This document shows, piece after piece, positions 36,855 to 45,739 of a stretch of 64,000 bases of DNA (position 1 is its first letter; each line of letters opens with the position of its first letter). The DNA is taken from positions 124,001 to 188,000 of the forward strand of contig NZ_JAEKJB010000006.1 of the NCBI RefSeq assembly GCF_016785095.1, given 5' to 3'. The stretch is from Alloalcanivorax marinus (GTDB lineage Bacteria > Pseudomonadota > Gammaproteobacteria > Pseudomonadales > Alcanivoracaceae). The notes beneath the pieces were generated by a model. It saw only the letters and a list, made by a program, of their open reading frames with translations. It ran no database searches and was not told where the DNA came from. The position numbers and the translations under genes were made by a program.

Positions 36855-38531
36855 TCAAGCGTTAGGCGCCAGGGTCAGCTTCTCCGGCAGGCGATCCGCC
36901 TGGCGGCGGTCGTGGGTGACCATGATCAGCAGCCGGTCCGCCAGTTCGCTTTGCAGGGTCTCGAACAGGGCGTCGGCGGTGGCCGGCTCCAGGCCGGTGA
37001 ACGGCTCGTCGAGCAGCACCACCGGGCTATCGCGCAGCAGCACCCGGGCCAGGGACAGGCGCCGGCCCTGGCCGCCGGACAGGCGCAGGCCCTCGGTGCC
37101 GATCCACAGATCCAGACCGCCGCGCTGGTGCACCAGGTCCGCCAGCCGGGCCTGTTCCAGGGCCCGCCACAGGGTGTCGTCGTCGGCGTCCGGCCGGGCC
37201 AGGCGCAGATTGTCGCGCAGGGTGCCGGTGAACAGTTGCTGGCGCTGCAGCAGCAGGCTGAAGCAGCGGCGCCAGGCCTCGCCGTCGGCCTCCGCCTGGG
37301 CCACGCCGCCGAAGCGGATCTCGCCACCGGTGGGCCGCTGCAGGCCCATCAGGCAGTGTAATAACGTGCTCTTGCCGGCGCCGCTGGGGCCGACGATGGC
37401 CAGCGGCGCGCCGGCGCGCACTTCCAGGTCCAGGTGTTCGAACAGGGGGGGCTGGCCCGGCCAGGAGAAGCTCAGCCCCCGGGTGGTGAGCAGGCCGTCG
37501 GGCGTCGGTGTCTGGTCGCCCTCGGCGGCGGCGTGGGGCAGCGGCGCTTCGGTGAGGCCGGCCAGCCGCGACACCGTGGAGCGGGTATCCGACCAACCCT
37601 GCCAGGCCGCCGCCAGCGGCAAGGTGACCTCGGCGGCGGCCAGCACCAGCAGCATCAGCGCCAGGGCCATGGGGGCGTCCACGGTGCCGTTGCGCACCGG
37701 GCCGATCAGCACCAGCAGCATGGCCACGGCCAGCCACTGCATCAGGCTCTGAATCAGGGTCTGGGTAAGAGCCTGCCGCCAGGCCAGCCGGTGTTCCAGG
37801 TCCGCCAGGCCGGACAACCGCTGGCGCCATTGCGTCAGCAGGGTGGGGCGCAGGCCGTAGGCGAGCACGTCGGGCAGGCCGTTCAGGGCCTGCACCAGAT
37901 CGCCGCGCAGCCGTTCGCGCTCCGTGGCCCGTTGCCGCAGTGGCGCGTCCGACACCCGCGCCAGCCGGATCAGCAGCGCCGCCATCAGCACGAAACCGAT
38001 CAGCAGCGCCAGGGCCGCCACCGGACCGGCCAGGGCATAGCCGGCCCCGAGCAGTACCAGGGCGGTGGCGGCGGCCACTAGTGTCGGCTGGCCCTGGCCC
38101 AGCCAGGCGTTTTCCAGCCGTTCCACGTCGCCCAGCAGCCGTTCCAACAGATGGCCGGTGCTCAGGTGCGACAGCGGCCCGGGCACGCGCGGCAGGATGG
38201 CGCCGAACAGCCGGGTGCGCAGGCGCTGCATCACATGGAAGGTGGCGTCGTGGCTCACCAGCCGCTCGAAATAACGGGACACGGTGCGCCCCACCGCCAG
38301 GGCGCGGATGCCGGCGCTGGGTGCCAGCAGGTTGAAGGAGATGGCGCCGATGCCGCCGGCGGCCAGGCCGGCCAGGGCGGCGGCGCTGATGAACCAGCCG
38401 GACAGGCCGAGCAGCGCCATCGCCGACAGGGCGGTGATCAGTGCCAGCAGCCAGGCGTTGCGCAGGCGTCGGCCCTCGCCCTTGAACTGCTGGCGCAGCC
38501 AGTGGCGGGGAGAAACGGGACGGTCATTCAT
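36855..38531 (-). CDS. cydC: thiol exporter / cytochrome bd assembly ABC protein CydC
   Basis: The 558-residue protein is a half-size exporter: a six-span membrane domain (about 1-310) and an ATPase domain with Walker A GPSGAGKST, signature LSGGQGRR and Walker B VVLLDEPF. With CydD it exports glutathione or cysteine to the periplasm, which is needed to mature cytochrome bd. The start at MNDRPVSPR overlaps the cydD stop (ATGA). It lies opposite cydABX. Confidence 0.92.
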   Translation of the reverse strand: MNDRPVSPRHWLRQQFKGEGRRLRNAWLLALITALSAMALLGLSGWFISAAALAGLAAGGIGAISFNLLAPSAGIRALAVGRTVSRYFERLVSHDATFHVMQRLRTRLFGAILPRVPGPLSHLSTGHLLERLLGDVERLENAWLGQGQPTLVAAATALVLLGAGYALAGPVAALALLIGFVLMAALLIRLARVSDAPLRQRATERERLRGDLVQALNGLPDVLAYGLRPTLLTQWRQRLSGLADLEHRLAWRQALTQTLIQSLMQWLAVAMLLVLIGPVRNGTVDAPMALALMLLVLAAAEVTLPLAAAWQGWSDTRSTVSRLAGLTEAPLPHAAAEGDQTPTPDGLLTTRGLSFSWPGQPPLFEHLDLEVRAGAPLAIVGPSGAGKSTLLHCLMGLQRPTGGEIRFGGVAQAEADGEAWRRCFSLLLQRQQLFTGTLRDNLRLARPDADDDTLWRALEQARLADLVHQRGGLDLWIGTEGLRLSGGQGRRLSLARVLLRDSPVVLLDEPFTGLEPATADALFETLQSELADRLLIMVTHDRRQADRLPEKLTLAPNA

Positions 38532-40297
38532 GAGCCATTCCTTCCAGTTCGCGGCCACGTCTCCGAAGGAGCGGTTGGGCGGTCCCCCGCTTCAGCGGCG
38601 ATGGTCGAGGCCGTTGAGGCCCCCGACGCCCCCAACCAAACACTCTGGTCGCCCAGGGCCGCCAGGGCCGGGGAATGGGTGGCGATCACCAGGGTGCGGT
38701 CGCCCTTACGGGCGGCCAGGGTGGCGACGATGCGGGCCTCCAGCGCCTGGTCCAGTTCCGCGCTGGGTTCATCCAGCAGCAACAGCGGCGCCGGGCTGAG
38801 CAGGGCCCGGGCCAGCGCCAGCCGCCGGCCCTGGCCGCCGGACAGGCCGCCGCCGTTCTCGTCCAGGGGCGTGGCCAGGCCGGCGGGCAGATCCGCCAGA
38901 CCACAGTCGGCGAGCACCTGCCGCAGGTCGGCGTCGTCCGCGTCCGGGGCCACCAGGCGCAGGTTTTCCGCCACCGTGCCGTGCACGAACCAGGGGTGCT
39001 GGCCGGCCCATGCCAGCCGGCCATTGGCCCGGTCCAGTCGCGGCGCCGGCTGGCCGTCATGCAGCACGCGGCCACCATCGGCGGGCAGCAGACCGGCGAT
39101 TACCTTGAGCAGGGTGCTCTTGCCGGTGCCGCTGTCACCACGCAGCACCAGGCACTGGCCGGCGGCCACGCTGGCATTCAGGTTCTCGAACAGCGGTTCG
39201 CCGTCGTCGTCCGCGTAGCGGAAGCTCAGCCCCTCCAGGGTCAGAGCACCCTGGGGATTCCCGACCGCTCCTGCATGAGAGGAATCCTCGACAACCGGGT
39301 CGGCCAGCAACGGCGCCAGGGTGTCGGCGGCGGCCTGGGCGGCGGCCCGGTCATGGTAGCCGGCGGCGAGCTGGCGCAGCGGCTGGTAGAACTCCGGCGC
39401 CAGCAGTAACAGCCACAGGCCGGTGCCGAAATCCAGCCCCGGGCCGGGGCCGAAAGCCACTAGATCGAGCAGGTGCAGGCCCACATAGAGCGCCACCAGC
39501 GCCACCGACAGGGCGGCGAACAGCTCCAGCACCGCGGAGGTGAGGAAGGCGATGCGCAGGACCTTCATGGTGCGGCGCCGGTATTCGCCGTTGGCGATGT
39601 CCACCGCGTCCCGTTCCGCCTGCTCGCGGGCAAAGGCGCGCAGCGTCAGCACGCCGCGCAGCCGGTCCAGGAAGTAACCCCCCAGAAAGCGCAGGCTCTC
39701 CAACTGCCGGTCGGCGGCCCGTTGGGCGCCGGTGCCCACCAGCATCATGAACACCGGAATCAGCGGTGCGGTGCACAGAAATATCAGCCCCACCACCCAG
39801 TCCACCGCGAAGGCCGCGACCAGGAACAGCATGGTGGCCAGGCTCGCCACCCGCCTTTGCACGGCGAAACCGGCGTGGTAGCGGCCCACCGCCTCGGTCT
39901 GTTCCAGCAGGGCGGTGCTGGCCTCGCCGGGGGGCATGGCACCGCCGGCGCCACGCAACAGGGCGTCGGCCACCCGCTCGCGAATCGCCAGGCCGATGTC
40001 GGCGGCGGCACCGGCGCTGAAGCGCGCCCGGGCCGCGCCGGCCAGGGCGCGCAGCGCCAGGGTCAGCAGCAACAGCAGGGCCGGGGTCCAGAGACGGCCC
40101 GCGCCGGCCACCAGGTTGGCGGCCAGCCAGGCCAGCATGGTCGCCTGCAGGAGCGCCAGGGGCGCGTCCGCCAGGGCGGTCAGCAACAACCGTCTCAGCA
40201 TCCGTGGCGCGTGGCGCCGTTGGTCCGCCAGCCAGGCGGCCGGGTCGGCTTGATGTGGATCAATGGGCATGGCGTTGGTTGGTTCCACTTTGCTCAA
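38528..40297 (-). CDS. cydD: thiol exporter / cytochrome bd assembly ABC protein CydD
   Basis: The 589-residue protein has a membrane domain (about 30-330) and an ATPase domain with Walker A RGDSGTGKST, signature LSGGQGRR and Walker B LLLLDEPS. It pairs with CydC. The last ~25 residues (AEAGDRPTAPSETWP region) are translated from a degenerate REP-like element at about 38563-38602, so the tail is probably not functional. The start could also be the second Met (40270). A perfect Anr/Fnr site lies over the first codons. Confidence 0.92.
   Translation of the reverse strand: MSKVEPTNAMPIDPHQADPAAWLADQRRHAPRMLRRLLLTALADAPLALLQATMLAWLAANLVAGAGRLWTPALLLLLTLALRALAGAARARFSAGAAADIGLAIRERVADALLRGAGGAMPPGEASTALLEQTEAVGRYHAGFAVQRRVASLATMLFLVAAFAVDWVVGLIFLCTAPLIPVFMMLVGTGAQRAADRQLESLRFLGGYFLDRLRGVLTLRAFAREQAERDAVDIANGEYRRRTMKVLRIAFLTSAVLELFAALSVALVALYVGLHLLDLVAFGPGPGLDFGTGLWLLLLAPEFYQPLRQLAAGYHDRAAAQAAADTLAPLLADPVVEDSSHAGAVGNPQGALTLEGLSFRYADDDGEPLFENLNASVAAGQCLVLRGDSGTGKSTLLKVIAGLLPADGGRVLHDGQPAPRLDRANGRLAWAGQHPWFVHGTVAENLRLVAPDADDADLRQVLADCGLADLPAGLATPLDENGGGLSGGQGRRLALARALLSPAPLLLLDEPSAELDQALEARIVATLAARKGDRTLVIATHSPALAALGDQSVWLGASGASTASTIAAEAGDRPTAPSETWPRTGRNGS
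38563..38602. repeat. degenerate REP-like element inside the 3' end of cydD
   Basis: GAAGGAGCGGTTGGGCGGTC followed closely by CCGCTTCAGCGGCGAT resembles the window's REP element with mismatches. It is translated on the other strand as the C-terminus of CydD. Confidence 0.45.
40250..40263. promoter_or_regulatory. perfect Anr/Fnr-type site between cydD and cydA
   Basis: TTGATGTGGATCAA matches the TTGAT-N4-ATCAA consensus at all ten fixed positions. It lies 34-48 bp inside the annotated cydD start and about 290 bp upstream of cydA. It might control cydDC (if the second Met is used) or cydABX, or be a coding coincidence (Ile-Asp-Pro-His-Gln). Confidence 0.5.
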
Positions 40298-40550
40298 TGT
40301 GACGTGAAGCGGCTCGGGCGCGATGCTATCCTGACCATGGTGCCAGGAGCGCTAACCGGGACGGCGCTCAATGGTAGACGTGATCCGGCGGGCTTTCACC
40401 CGCGTCATCCTGATCTCGCTCAAGGCACCGTCATTCGGTTGCGTGTAATGTCACGCATGCTGTACCTCGAACTGGAAGGCCATGGAGGACCTTCCGTGCA
40501 CAGGCGGGCCGGTCGGTGGCTCGCCGGTTTGTAGTCAGGGGAGAACATCA

Positions 40551-42134
40551 ATGATCGACGCCACGCTGGTCGAGTTGTCGCGGCTGCAGTTCGCCATGAC
40601 GGCCATGTACCACTTCCTCTTCGTTCCTTTGACACTGGGCCTGTCCTTCATGCTCGCCATCATGGAGAGCGTCTATGTAATGACCGGACGCACCATCTGG
40701 CGGGACATGACCAAGTTCTGGGGGCTGTTGTTCGGCATTAATTTCGCCATGGGCGTCGCCACCGGCATCGTCATGGAGTTCCAGTTTGGTACCAACTGGG
40801 CGTTCTACAGTCACTACGTGGGCGACATCTTCGGCGCGCCCCTGGCCATCGAGGGCCTGATGGCCTTCTTCCTGGAAGCCACCCTGGTGGGGTTGTTCTT
40901 CTTCGGCTGGGACAAGCTTGGCAAGGTGCAGCATCTGGCGGTGACCTGGCTGGTGGCGCTGGGCTCCAACCTGTCGGCGCTGTGGATTCTGGTGGCCAAC
41001 GGCTGGATGCAGAACCCGGTGGGGTCGGTGTTCAACCCGGACACCATGCGCATGGAAGTGGTGGATTTCGCCGCGGTGATCTTCAACCCGGTGGCCCAGG
41101 CCAAGTTCGTGCACACCGTGGCCGCCGGTTACGTTACCGGGGCCGTGTTCGTGCTGGCGATCAGCGCCTACTATCTGCTTCGTCACCGTCACGAAGCGCT
41201 GGCCAAGCGCTCCTTCACGGTGGCCGCGTCCTTCGGTCTGGCGGCGGCCCTGTCCGTGGTGGTGCTGGGTGACGAATCCGGTTACACCATCACCGACAAC
41301 CAGAAAATGAAGCTGGCGATGATCGAGGGCATGTGGCACACCGAGGAGGCGCCGGCGCCGTTCGCCCTGTTCGGTATCCCCGACCGCGAGGCCCAGGAGA
41401 CTCACTATGAGTTGAAAATTCCCTGGGTCATGGGGCTGATCGCCACCCGTAGCATCGATCAGGAAATTCCCGGCATCCGCGAGTTGATGGCGCTCTCGGA
41501 GTTGCACATCCGCGACGGGTTGCTCGCCTATGACGCCCTGGAAACCCTCAAGGTGGATGAGAGCAACGCGGAGGCCCGCCAGACCTTCCTGGAGAACCAG
41601 GAATACCTGGGCTACGCCTTGATGCTCAAGAAATACGTGGAGGACCCCCGCGACGCCAGCGATGAGCAGATCGCCATGGCGACCCGCGACGCGCTGCCCA
41701 ATGTGTTCGCGCTGTTCTGGTCGTTCCGTTTCATGGTGGTGATCGGCTTCTACATGATCGCCTTGTTCGGCCTGGCGTTTTATATGGTCTCCCTGCGCCG
41801 CCGGGTGCCGCGCTGGTTCCTGCGCGTGGCGTTCTACACCCTGCCGTTGCCCTGGGTGGCCGCGGAGCTGGGCTGGCTGGTGGCGGAGTACGGTCGTCAG
41901 CCGTGGGTAATCGAAGGGGTGCTGCCCACCTTCCTGGGCGTCAGCAGCCTGACCGTCACCGATCTGCTGATCACGGTGGCCGGCTTCCTGGTGATTTACA
42001 CCACCCTGGCGGTGATCGAGGTCAAGCTGATGCTCAAGTACATCCGCAAGGGCCCCGAGGAAGAGGAGAGCGCGGACAACCTGGCCCGGCTCGACGAGCG
42101 CTTTTCACCGGCCTTCAACCGGCCTCAGGAATAA
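40551..42134 (+). CDS. cydA: cytochrome bd ubiquinol oxidase subunit I
   Basis: A 527-residue membrane protein. It has the heme b595 ligand His in MTAMYHFLFVPLTLG and GWLVAEYGRQPWVI, the CydA signature. A long quinol-binding Q-loop follows GDESGYTITDNQKMKLAMIE (about residues 240-380), as in the E. coli-type enzyme and unlike the short-loop cyanide-insensitive oxidases. It reduces O2 with quinol at low oxygen. It starts the cydABX operon. Confidence 0.97.
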   Translation: MIDATLVELSRLQFAMTAMYHFLFVPLTLGLSFMLAIMESVYVMTGRTIWRDMTKFWGLLFGINFAMGVATGIVMEFQFGTNWAFYSHYVGDIFGAPLAIEGLMAFFLEATLVGLFFFGWDKLGKVQHLAVTWLVALGSNLSALWILVANGWMQNPVGSVFNPDTMRMEVVDFAAVIFNPVAQAKFVHTVAAGYVTGAVFVLAISAYYLLRHRHEALAKRSFTVAASFGLAAALSVVVLGDESGYTITDNQKMKLAMIEGMWHTEEAPAPFALFGIPDREAQETHYELKIPWVMGLIATRSIDQEIPGIRELMALSELHIRDGLLAYDALETLKVDESNAEARQTFLENQEYLGYALMLKKYVEDPRDASDEQIAMATRDALPNVFALFWSFRFMVVIGFYMIALFGLAFYMVSLRRRVPRWFLRVAFYTLPLPWVAAELGWLVAEYGRQPWVIEGVLPTFLGVSSLTVTDLLITVAGFLVIYTTLAVIEVKLMLKYIRKGPEEEESADNLARLDERFSPAFNRPQE

Positions 42135-42146
42135 GGAGACAACGCC

Positions 42147-43277
42147 ATGCTGTTCGACTATGAAGTGTTGCGGTTGATCTGGTGGGCTCTGCTCGGCGTG
42201 TTGCTGGTGGCGTTCGCGGTGACCGACGGGTTCGACATGGGCGTGGCCGCGCTGCTGCCGGCGGTGGCCCGCGGTGATGGCCAGCGCCGTCAGGTGATCA
42301 ATACGGTGGGCCCGGTTTGGGAAGGCAACCAGGTATGGTTCGTGCTGGGCGGCGGCGCCATCTTCGCTGCCTGGCCGGCGCTTTACGCGGTCAGCTTTTC
42401 CGGCTTTTACCTGGCCATGTTCCTGATCCTGGTGGCGCTGATCATCCGCCCGGTGGCGTTCAAGTTCCGCTCCAAGCGTGACGATGCCGGCTGGCGCGCC
42501 CGCTGGGACGCGGCGCTGTGCTTCAGTGGCGTGGTGCCGGCGCTGATCTTCGGCGTCGCCGTGGGCAATGTGCTGCAGGGCGTGCCGTTCCACTTCGACA
42601 GCGACCTGAGACCGTTCTACACCGGTTCCTTCTTTGCCTTGCTGAACCCGTTCGCGCTGCTGTGCGGGCTGGTGTCGCTGGCCATGCTGGTACTGCACGG
42701 CGCCACCTGGCTGCAGATCAAGGCGGATGGCGAGCCCGCGGAACGGGCCCGGCGCATTGGTCTGATCGCCGCCGCCGTGGTGATCGTGCTGTTCGCGATC
42801 GGCGGTTTCTGGGTCAGCAATATGGAAGGCTACCGCGTGGTGGGTGCCATGGACCCGATGGGCCCCAGCAATCCGCTGCGTAAGGAAGTGGTCACCGAGG
42901 CCGGTGTGTGGCTGGCCAACTACGGTGCCCAGCCGCTGCTGTGGCTGGTGCCGCTGGTGGGTTTTGGCGGGGCCGCCCTGGCCATGCTCGGCTTGTTCAC
43001 CCGTATCGGGGCGCTCAGCTTCCTGGGCTCCAAGCTGTCGGTGGCGGGCATCATCACCACGGTGGGCGTGTCCATGTTCCCGGTGATCCTGCCCAGCAGC
43101 TCCGATCCCGGCCACAGCCTGATGGTGTGGGATGCATCCTCCAGCCACTACACCCTGGGCATCATGCTGATCGCCACCGTGATCCTGCTGCCCATCGTGC
43201 TGCTCTACACCGCCTGGGTGTACAAGGTGCTGTGGGGCAAGGTCCGCGAAAGCGACGTCAACAAGGACATGTACTGA
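42147..43277 (+). CDS. cydB: cytochrome bd ubiquinol oxidase subunit II
   Basis: A 376-residue membrane protein with about eight to nine spans. Family motifs include LLVAFAVTDGFDMGVAALLP near the N-terminus and GPVWEGNQVWFVLGGGAIFA. It completes the oxidase with CydA. AAGGAGA lies 10 bp before the ATG, and the gene is 12 bp after cydA. Confidence 0.97.
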   Translation: MLFDYEVLRLIWWALLGVLLVAFAVTDGFDMGVAALLPAVARGDGQRRQVINTVGPVWEGNQVWFVLGGGAIFAAWPALYAVSFSGFYLAMFLILVALIIRPVAFKFRSKRDDAGWRARWDAALCFSGVVPALIFGVAVGNVLQGVPFHFDSDLRPFYTGSFFALLNPFALLCGLVSLAMLVLHGATWLQIKADGEPAERARRIGLIAAAVVIVLFAIGGFWVSNMEGYRVVGAMDPMGPSNPLRKEVVTEAGVWLANYGAQPLLWLVPLVGFGGAALAMLGLFTRIGALSFLGSKLSVAGIITTVGVSMFPVILPSSSDPGHSLMVWDASSSHYTLGIMLIATVILLPIVLLYTAWVYKVLWGKVRESDVNKDMY

Positions 43278-43289
43278 GGAGAACCGACA

Positions 43290-43421
43290 ATGTGGTATTT
43301 CGCCTGGATTCTGGGTGTCGGTCTGGCCTGTACCTTCGCCATTCTCAACGCCATGTGGTTTGAGCTGAACGAAGTGACCGAGCAGGCCGAGCAGGCCAAA
43401 CAGCAAGGCCAGGAGGACTGA
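43290..43421 (+). CDS. cydX: cytochrome bd small subunit CydX
   Basis: A 43-residue single-span protein starting MWYFAWILGVGLACTFAILN, the CydX/YbgT signature, with a hydrophilic Glu/Gln tail. It stabilises the hemes of cytochrome bd. GAGGAG lies before the ATG, 12 bp after cydB. It is easily missed because of its size. Confidence 0.95.
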   Translation: MWYFAWILGVGLACTFAILNAMWFELNEVTEQAEQAKQQGQED

Positions 43422-43440
43422 CCCTCCGGCCCGTCCCTCC

Positions 43441-43469
43441 GATCAGGCGCCGGCTTGCGGCGCCTGATC
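43441..43469. terminator. 11-bp hairpin between cydX and the response regulator gene
   Basis: GATCAGGCGCC and GGCGCCTGATC pair perfectly around a 7-nt loop. The stem includes the last codons and stop of the response regulator gene. It lacks a clear T tract on either side, so termination is likely but not certain. Confidence 0.6.
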
Positions 43470-44105
43470 CCCTTCCCGCAGCCGCAACGGCGGCACCAGC
43501 CCGGCGGCGATCGCCATCCCCACCAGATCCGGCAGGCGCTCGGCGCCCATGCGCTTCATTACCCGGGAGCGGTACAGATCCACGGTTTTCACGCTGACAT
43601 TCAGTTGCGCGGCGATTTCCCGGTTGGTGTAGCCCTTCACCAGGGGCAGCAGCACATCCCGTTCCCGGGGGGTGAGCCGGGCCAGCCGTTCGTCCACGCT
43701 CCGGCGCCCGGCATCGCGGCCTTGGGCCCGGCGTTCCCGGTCCAGCGCTTGCTGCACGCTGTCCAGCAGCAGTTGCTCGTTGTAGGGCTTCTCGATGAAA
43801 TCCACGGCGCCGGCCTTGAAGGCGCGTACCACGATGGGCACGTCGGCGTGACCGCTGACGAAGATGACCGGGTGGCCCAGGCCCTGTTCCTTCATGGTTT
43901 TTTGCACCTGCAGGCCGCCCATGGCGGGCATGCGCACATCCAGCAGCACGCAGGCATGCTGGTCCGGCGTGCAGGCGGCCAGGAAGTCGGCGCCATTGGT
44001 GAACGGCCGTGCCGTCAACCCCACGGATTCCAGCAGCCAGACCGTGGATTCCAGCATGCCGGCGTCGTCGTCGACCACATAAACGATCTGTTCGGCGGCG
44101 CTCAT
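43443..44105 (-). CDS. FixJ/NarL-type response regulator
   Basis: A 220-residue regulator with a receiver domain (acid pocket DDD at 12-14, phosphorylated Asp56 in LLDVRMPAMGG, Lys in FIEKPY) and a LuxR-type helix-turn-helix (LTPRERDVLLPLVKGYTNRE, then IAAQLNVSVKTVDLYRSRVM). The start at MSAAEQIVY overlaps the kinase stop (ATGA). It answers the adjacent kinase. Likely targets are the divergent acyl-CoA synthetase or the neighbouring cyd genes. Confidence 0.93.
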   Translation of the reverse strand: MSAAEQIVYVVDDDAGMLESTVWLLESVGLTARPFTNGADFLAACTPDQHACVLLDVRMPAMGGLQVQKTMKEQGLGHPVIFVSGHADVPIVVRAFKAGAVDFIEKPYNEQLLLDSVQQALDRERRAQGRDAGRRSVDERLARLTPRERDVLLPLVKGYTNREIAAQLNVSVKTVDLYRSRVMKRMGAERLPDLVGMAIAAGLVPPLRLREGDQAPQAGA

Positions 44106-45583
44106 TGATTCTCCTCGTGGCGGGCCAGCGGCAGCCGGCAATACATTTCCAGCCCCTGCTCAAGGCAGCGGGCGTTCAGTTCGCCGCCCAGGCTTTCCAC
44201 CACCGAGCGGCTGATCGGCAGGCCCAGGCCAAGGCCGTCGGGCTTGCTGGTGTAGAACGGGCTGAACAGGCGCTCCAGGGTGTCCGGGTCGGCGCCGGGC
44301 CCCTGGTCGATGACCCGGATCACCAGGGCCCGGTCCTGGTGGGCGGTTTCCACGGTCACCTCGGAGCCGGCGTCGCTGTGGCGCTCCCGGTTGGCGTCCA
44401 GGGCGTTGCGTAGCAGGTTCACCAGCACCTGCTCCAGCAGAATGCGGTCCGCCTGCAACGGCGGCGGGTCCGGCATCAAATGCTCGCGCAGGGTAATACG
44501 CTGAGCCCGGGCTTCCCAGGTGCACAGCCGGATCGCCTGGCGCGCCACGGTATTGATGTCCAACGGCTCCAGGCGGCGTTGGCCCTTGCGCAGGAAGGCC
44601 CGCAGGCGGCGGATCACCTCGGAGGCATGGTGGGCATGTTCACCGACCCGCTCCAGGCTCCGCGCCACTTTGTCCAGATCGGCCTGGTCGCCGTCCCCGG
44701 CGCGGAACGCGCTCAGGTGGCGCTGGCCGGCGGCGGCGTAATTGCTGATCGCCGCCAGCGGCTGGTTGATCTCGTGGGCAATGCCCGAGGCCAGCTCGCC
44801 CATGGCGATCAACCGGCTGCTGCGCGCCAGTTCGTCCTGGTGGCGGCGCTGCTGCGCTTCCATTACCTCGGCCAGGCGCCGCCGGTTTTGCTCCGCGCGC
44901 ACCCGGGCGGTGATGTCCCGGCTCACGCTGACCACCTCCACCACGGCGCCGGTGTAGGTTTCGCGGATGGCGTGGCTGGCGGTCTCGAACCACAGGTAGT
45001 GGCCGTCCCGGTGGCGGATGCGGTAGGTCATGGTGTGGTAGCCCTTTTCCTCCAGGGCCTCGGCGGCCTCCCGGCGGCGGCGCTCCCGGTCCTGTTCGTG
45101 GAACAGGTCCAGGACGGCGTGTCCGCGCAGCTGTTCCGGCCAGTAGCCCAGCAGCCCCCAGGACGCCGGCGAAGCGTCCAGGAACACGCCGTCCGGCCGG
45201 TGGCGGGAAATCAGGTCGGTGGTGTTCTCGGTGATCAGCCGGTACAGACGGCGGGCCCGGTAGGCGGCCTTTTCGTTGCCGAGCTGTTCGGTGGCGTCGC
45301 GGCCCCGGGCCAGCACCCGGTTGCCGGGCAGGGGAATGAAGGTCCACAGCAGCAGCCGCTCGCCCAGCCGTGCTTCCACCTCGGCGATGGCCCGCCGTTG
45401 GCACAGGCAGGCGGCGGCCAGCGCCGGGTAATTGGCGGGCAGGGCAGCGCCGGTGTCGGCGCCTTGATCGCGCAGCAGGGCGTGCAGGGCCGGATTGGCG
45501 TCCAGGGGCTGGCCGGCGGCGTCCAGTACCAGCGCCGGTTGCGGGTCCTGGTCGAGCAGGGCGGGGGCGGGGTCCGTGGCCAT
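44102..45583 (-). CDS. PAS-domain sensor histidine kinase (FixL-like)
   Basis: A 493-residue kinase without membrane spans. There is a weak N-terminal PAS-like region (about 10-105) and a clear PAS/PAC domain (about 110-235; YLWFETASHAIRETYTGAVV). The HisKA box GELASGIAHEINQPLAAISN and the HATPase domain (LVNLLRNALDAN, DQGPGADPD, GLGLGLPISR) follow. It is cytoplasmic and probably senses a soluble ligand, redox state or oxygen. The PAS domain has no obvious FixL heme histidine motif. The gene is divergent from the acyl-CoA synthetase gene. Confidence 0.92.
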   Translation of the reverse strand: MATDPAPALLDQDPQPALVLDAAGQPLDANPALHALLRDQGADTGAALPANYPALAAACLCQRRAIAEVEARLGERLLLWTFIPLPGNRVLARGRDATEQLGNEKAAYRARRLYRLITENTTDLISRHRPDGVFLDASPASWGLLGYWPEQLRGHAVLDLFHEQDRERRRREAAEALEEKGYHTMTYRIRHRDGHYLWFETASHAIRETYTGAVVEVVSVSRDITARVRAEQNRRRLAEVMEAQQRRHQDELARSSRLIAMGELASGIAHEINQPLAAISNYAAAGQRHLSAFRAGDGDQADLDKVARSLERVGEHAHHASEVIRRLRAFLRKGQRRLEPLDINTVARQAIRLCTWEARAQRITLREHLMPDPPPLQADRILLEQVLVNLLRNALDANRERHSDAGSEVTVETAHQDRALVIRVIDQGPGADPDTLERLFSPFYTSKPDGLGLGLPISRSVVESLGGELNARCLEQGLEMYCRLPLARHEENQ

Positions 45584-45606
45584 CCCGGGTCACCCAAAAC
45601 GGCATC

Positions 45607-45620
45607 TAGTAGATATACTA
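45607..45620. promoter_or_regulatory. AT-rich inverted repeat in the kinase/acyl-CoA synthetase promoter
   Basis: TAGTAGATATACTA is a perfect TAGTA-N4-TACTA palindrome in a short AT-rich stretch. It lies 24 bp before the kinase start and 120 bp before the synthetase start. It is a candidate operator for the FixJ-type regulator. Confidence 0.45.
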
Positions 45621-45739
45621 TAAGACTCTGGTTTTATTTCCATATCTGTTCTTTTTCGTCTATAAAGTTGCCCCGGCGTTACGGGTCAATGCCGTAACTC
45701 TACCCGAATAATACCGCGAACAACCACGGGACCATCGTT

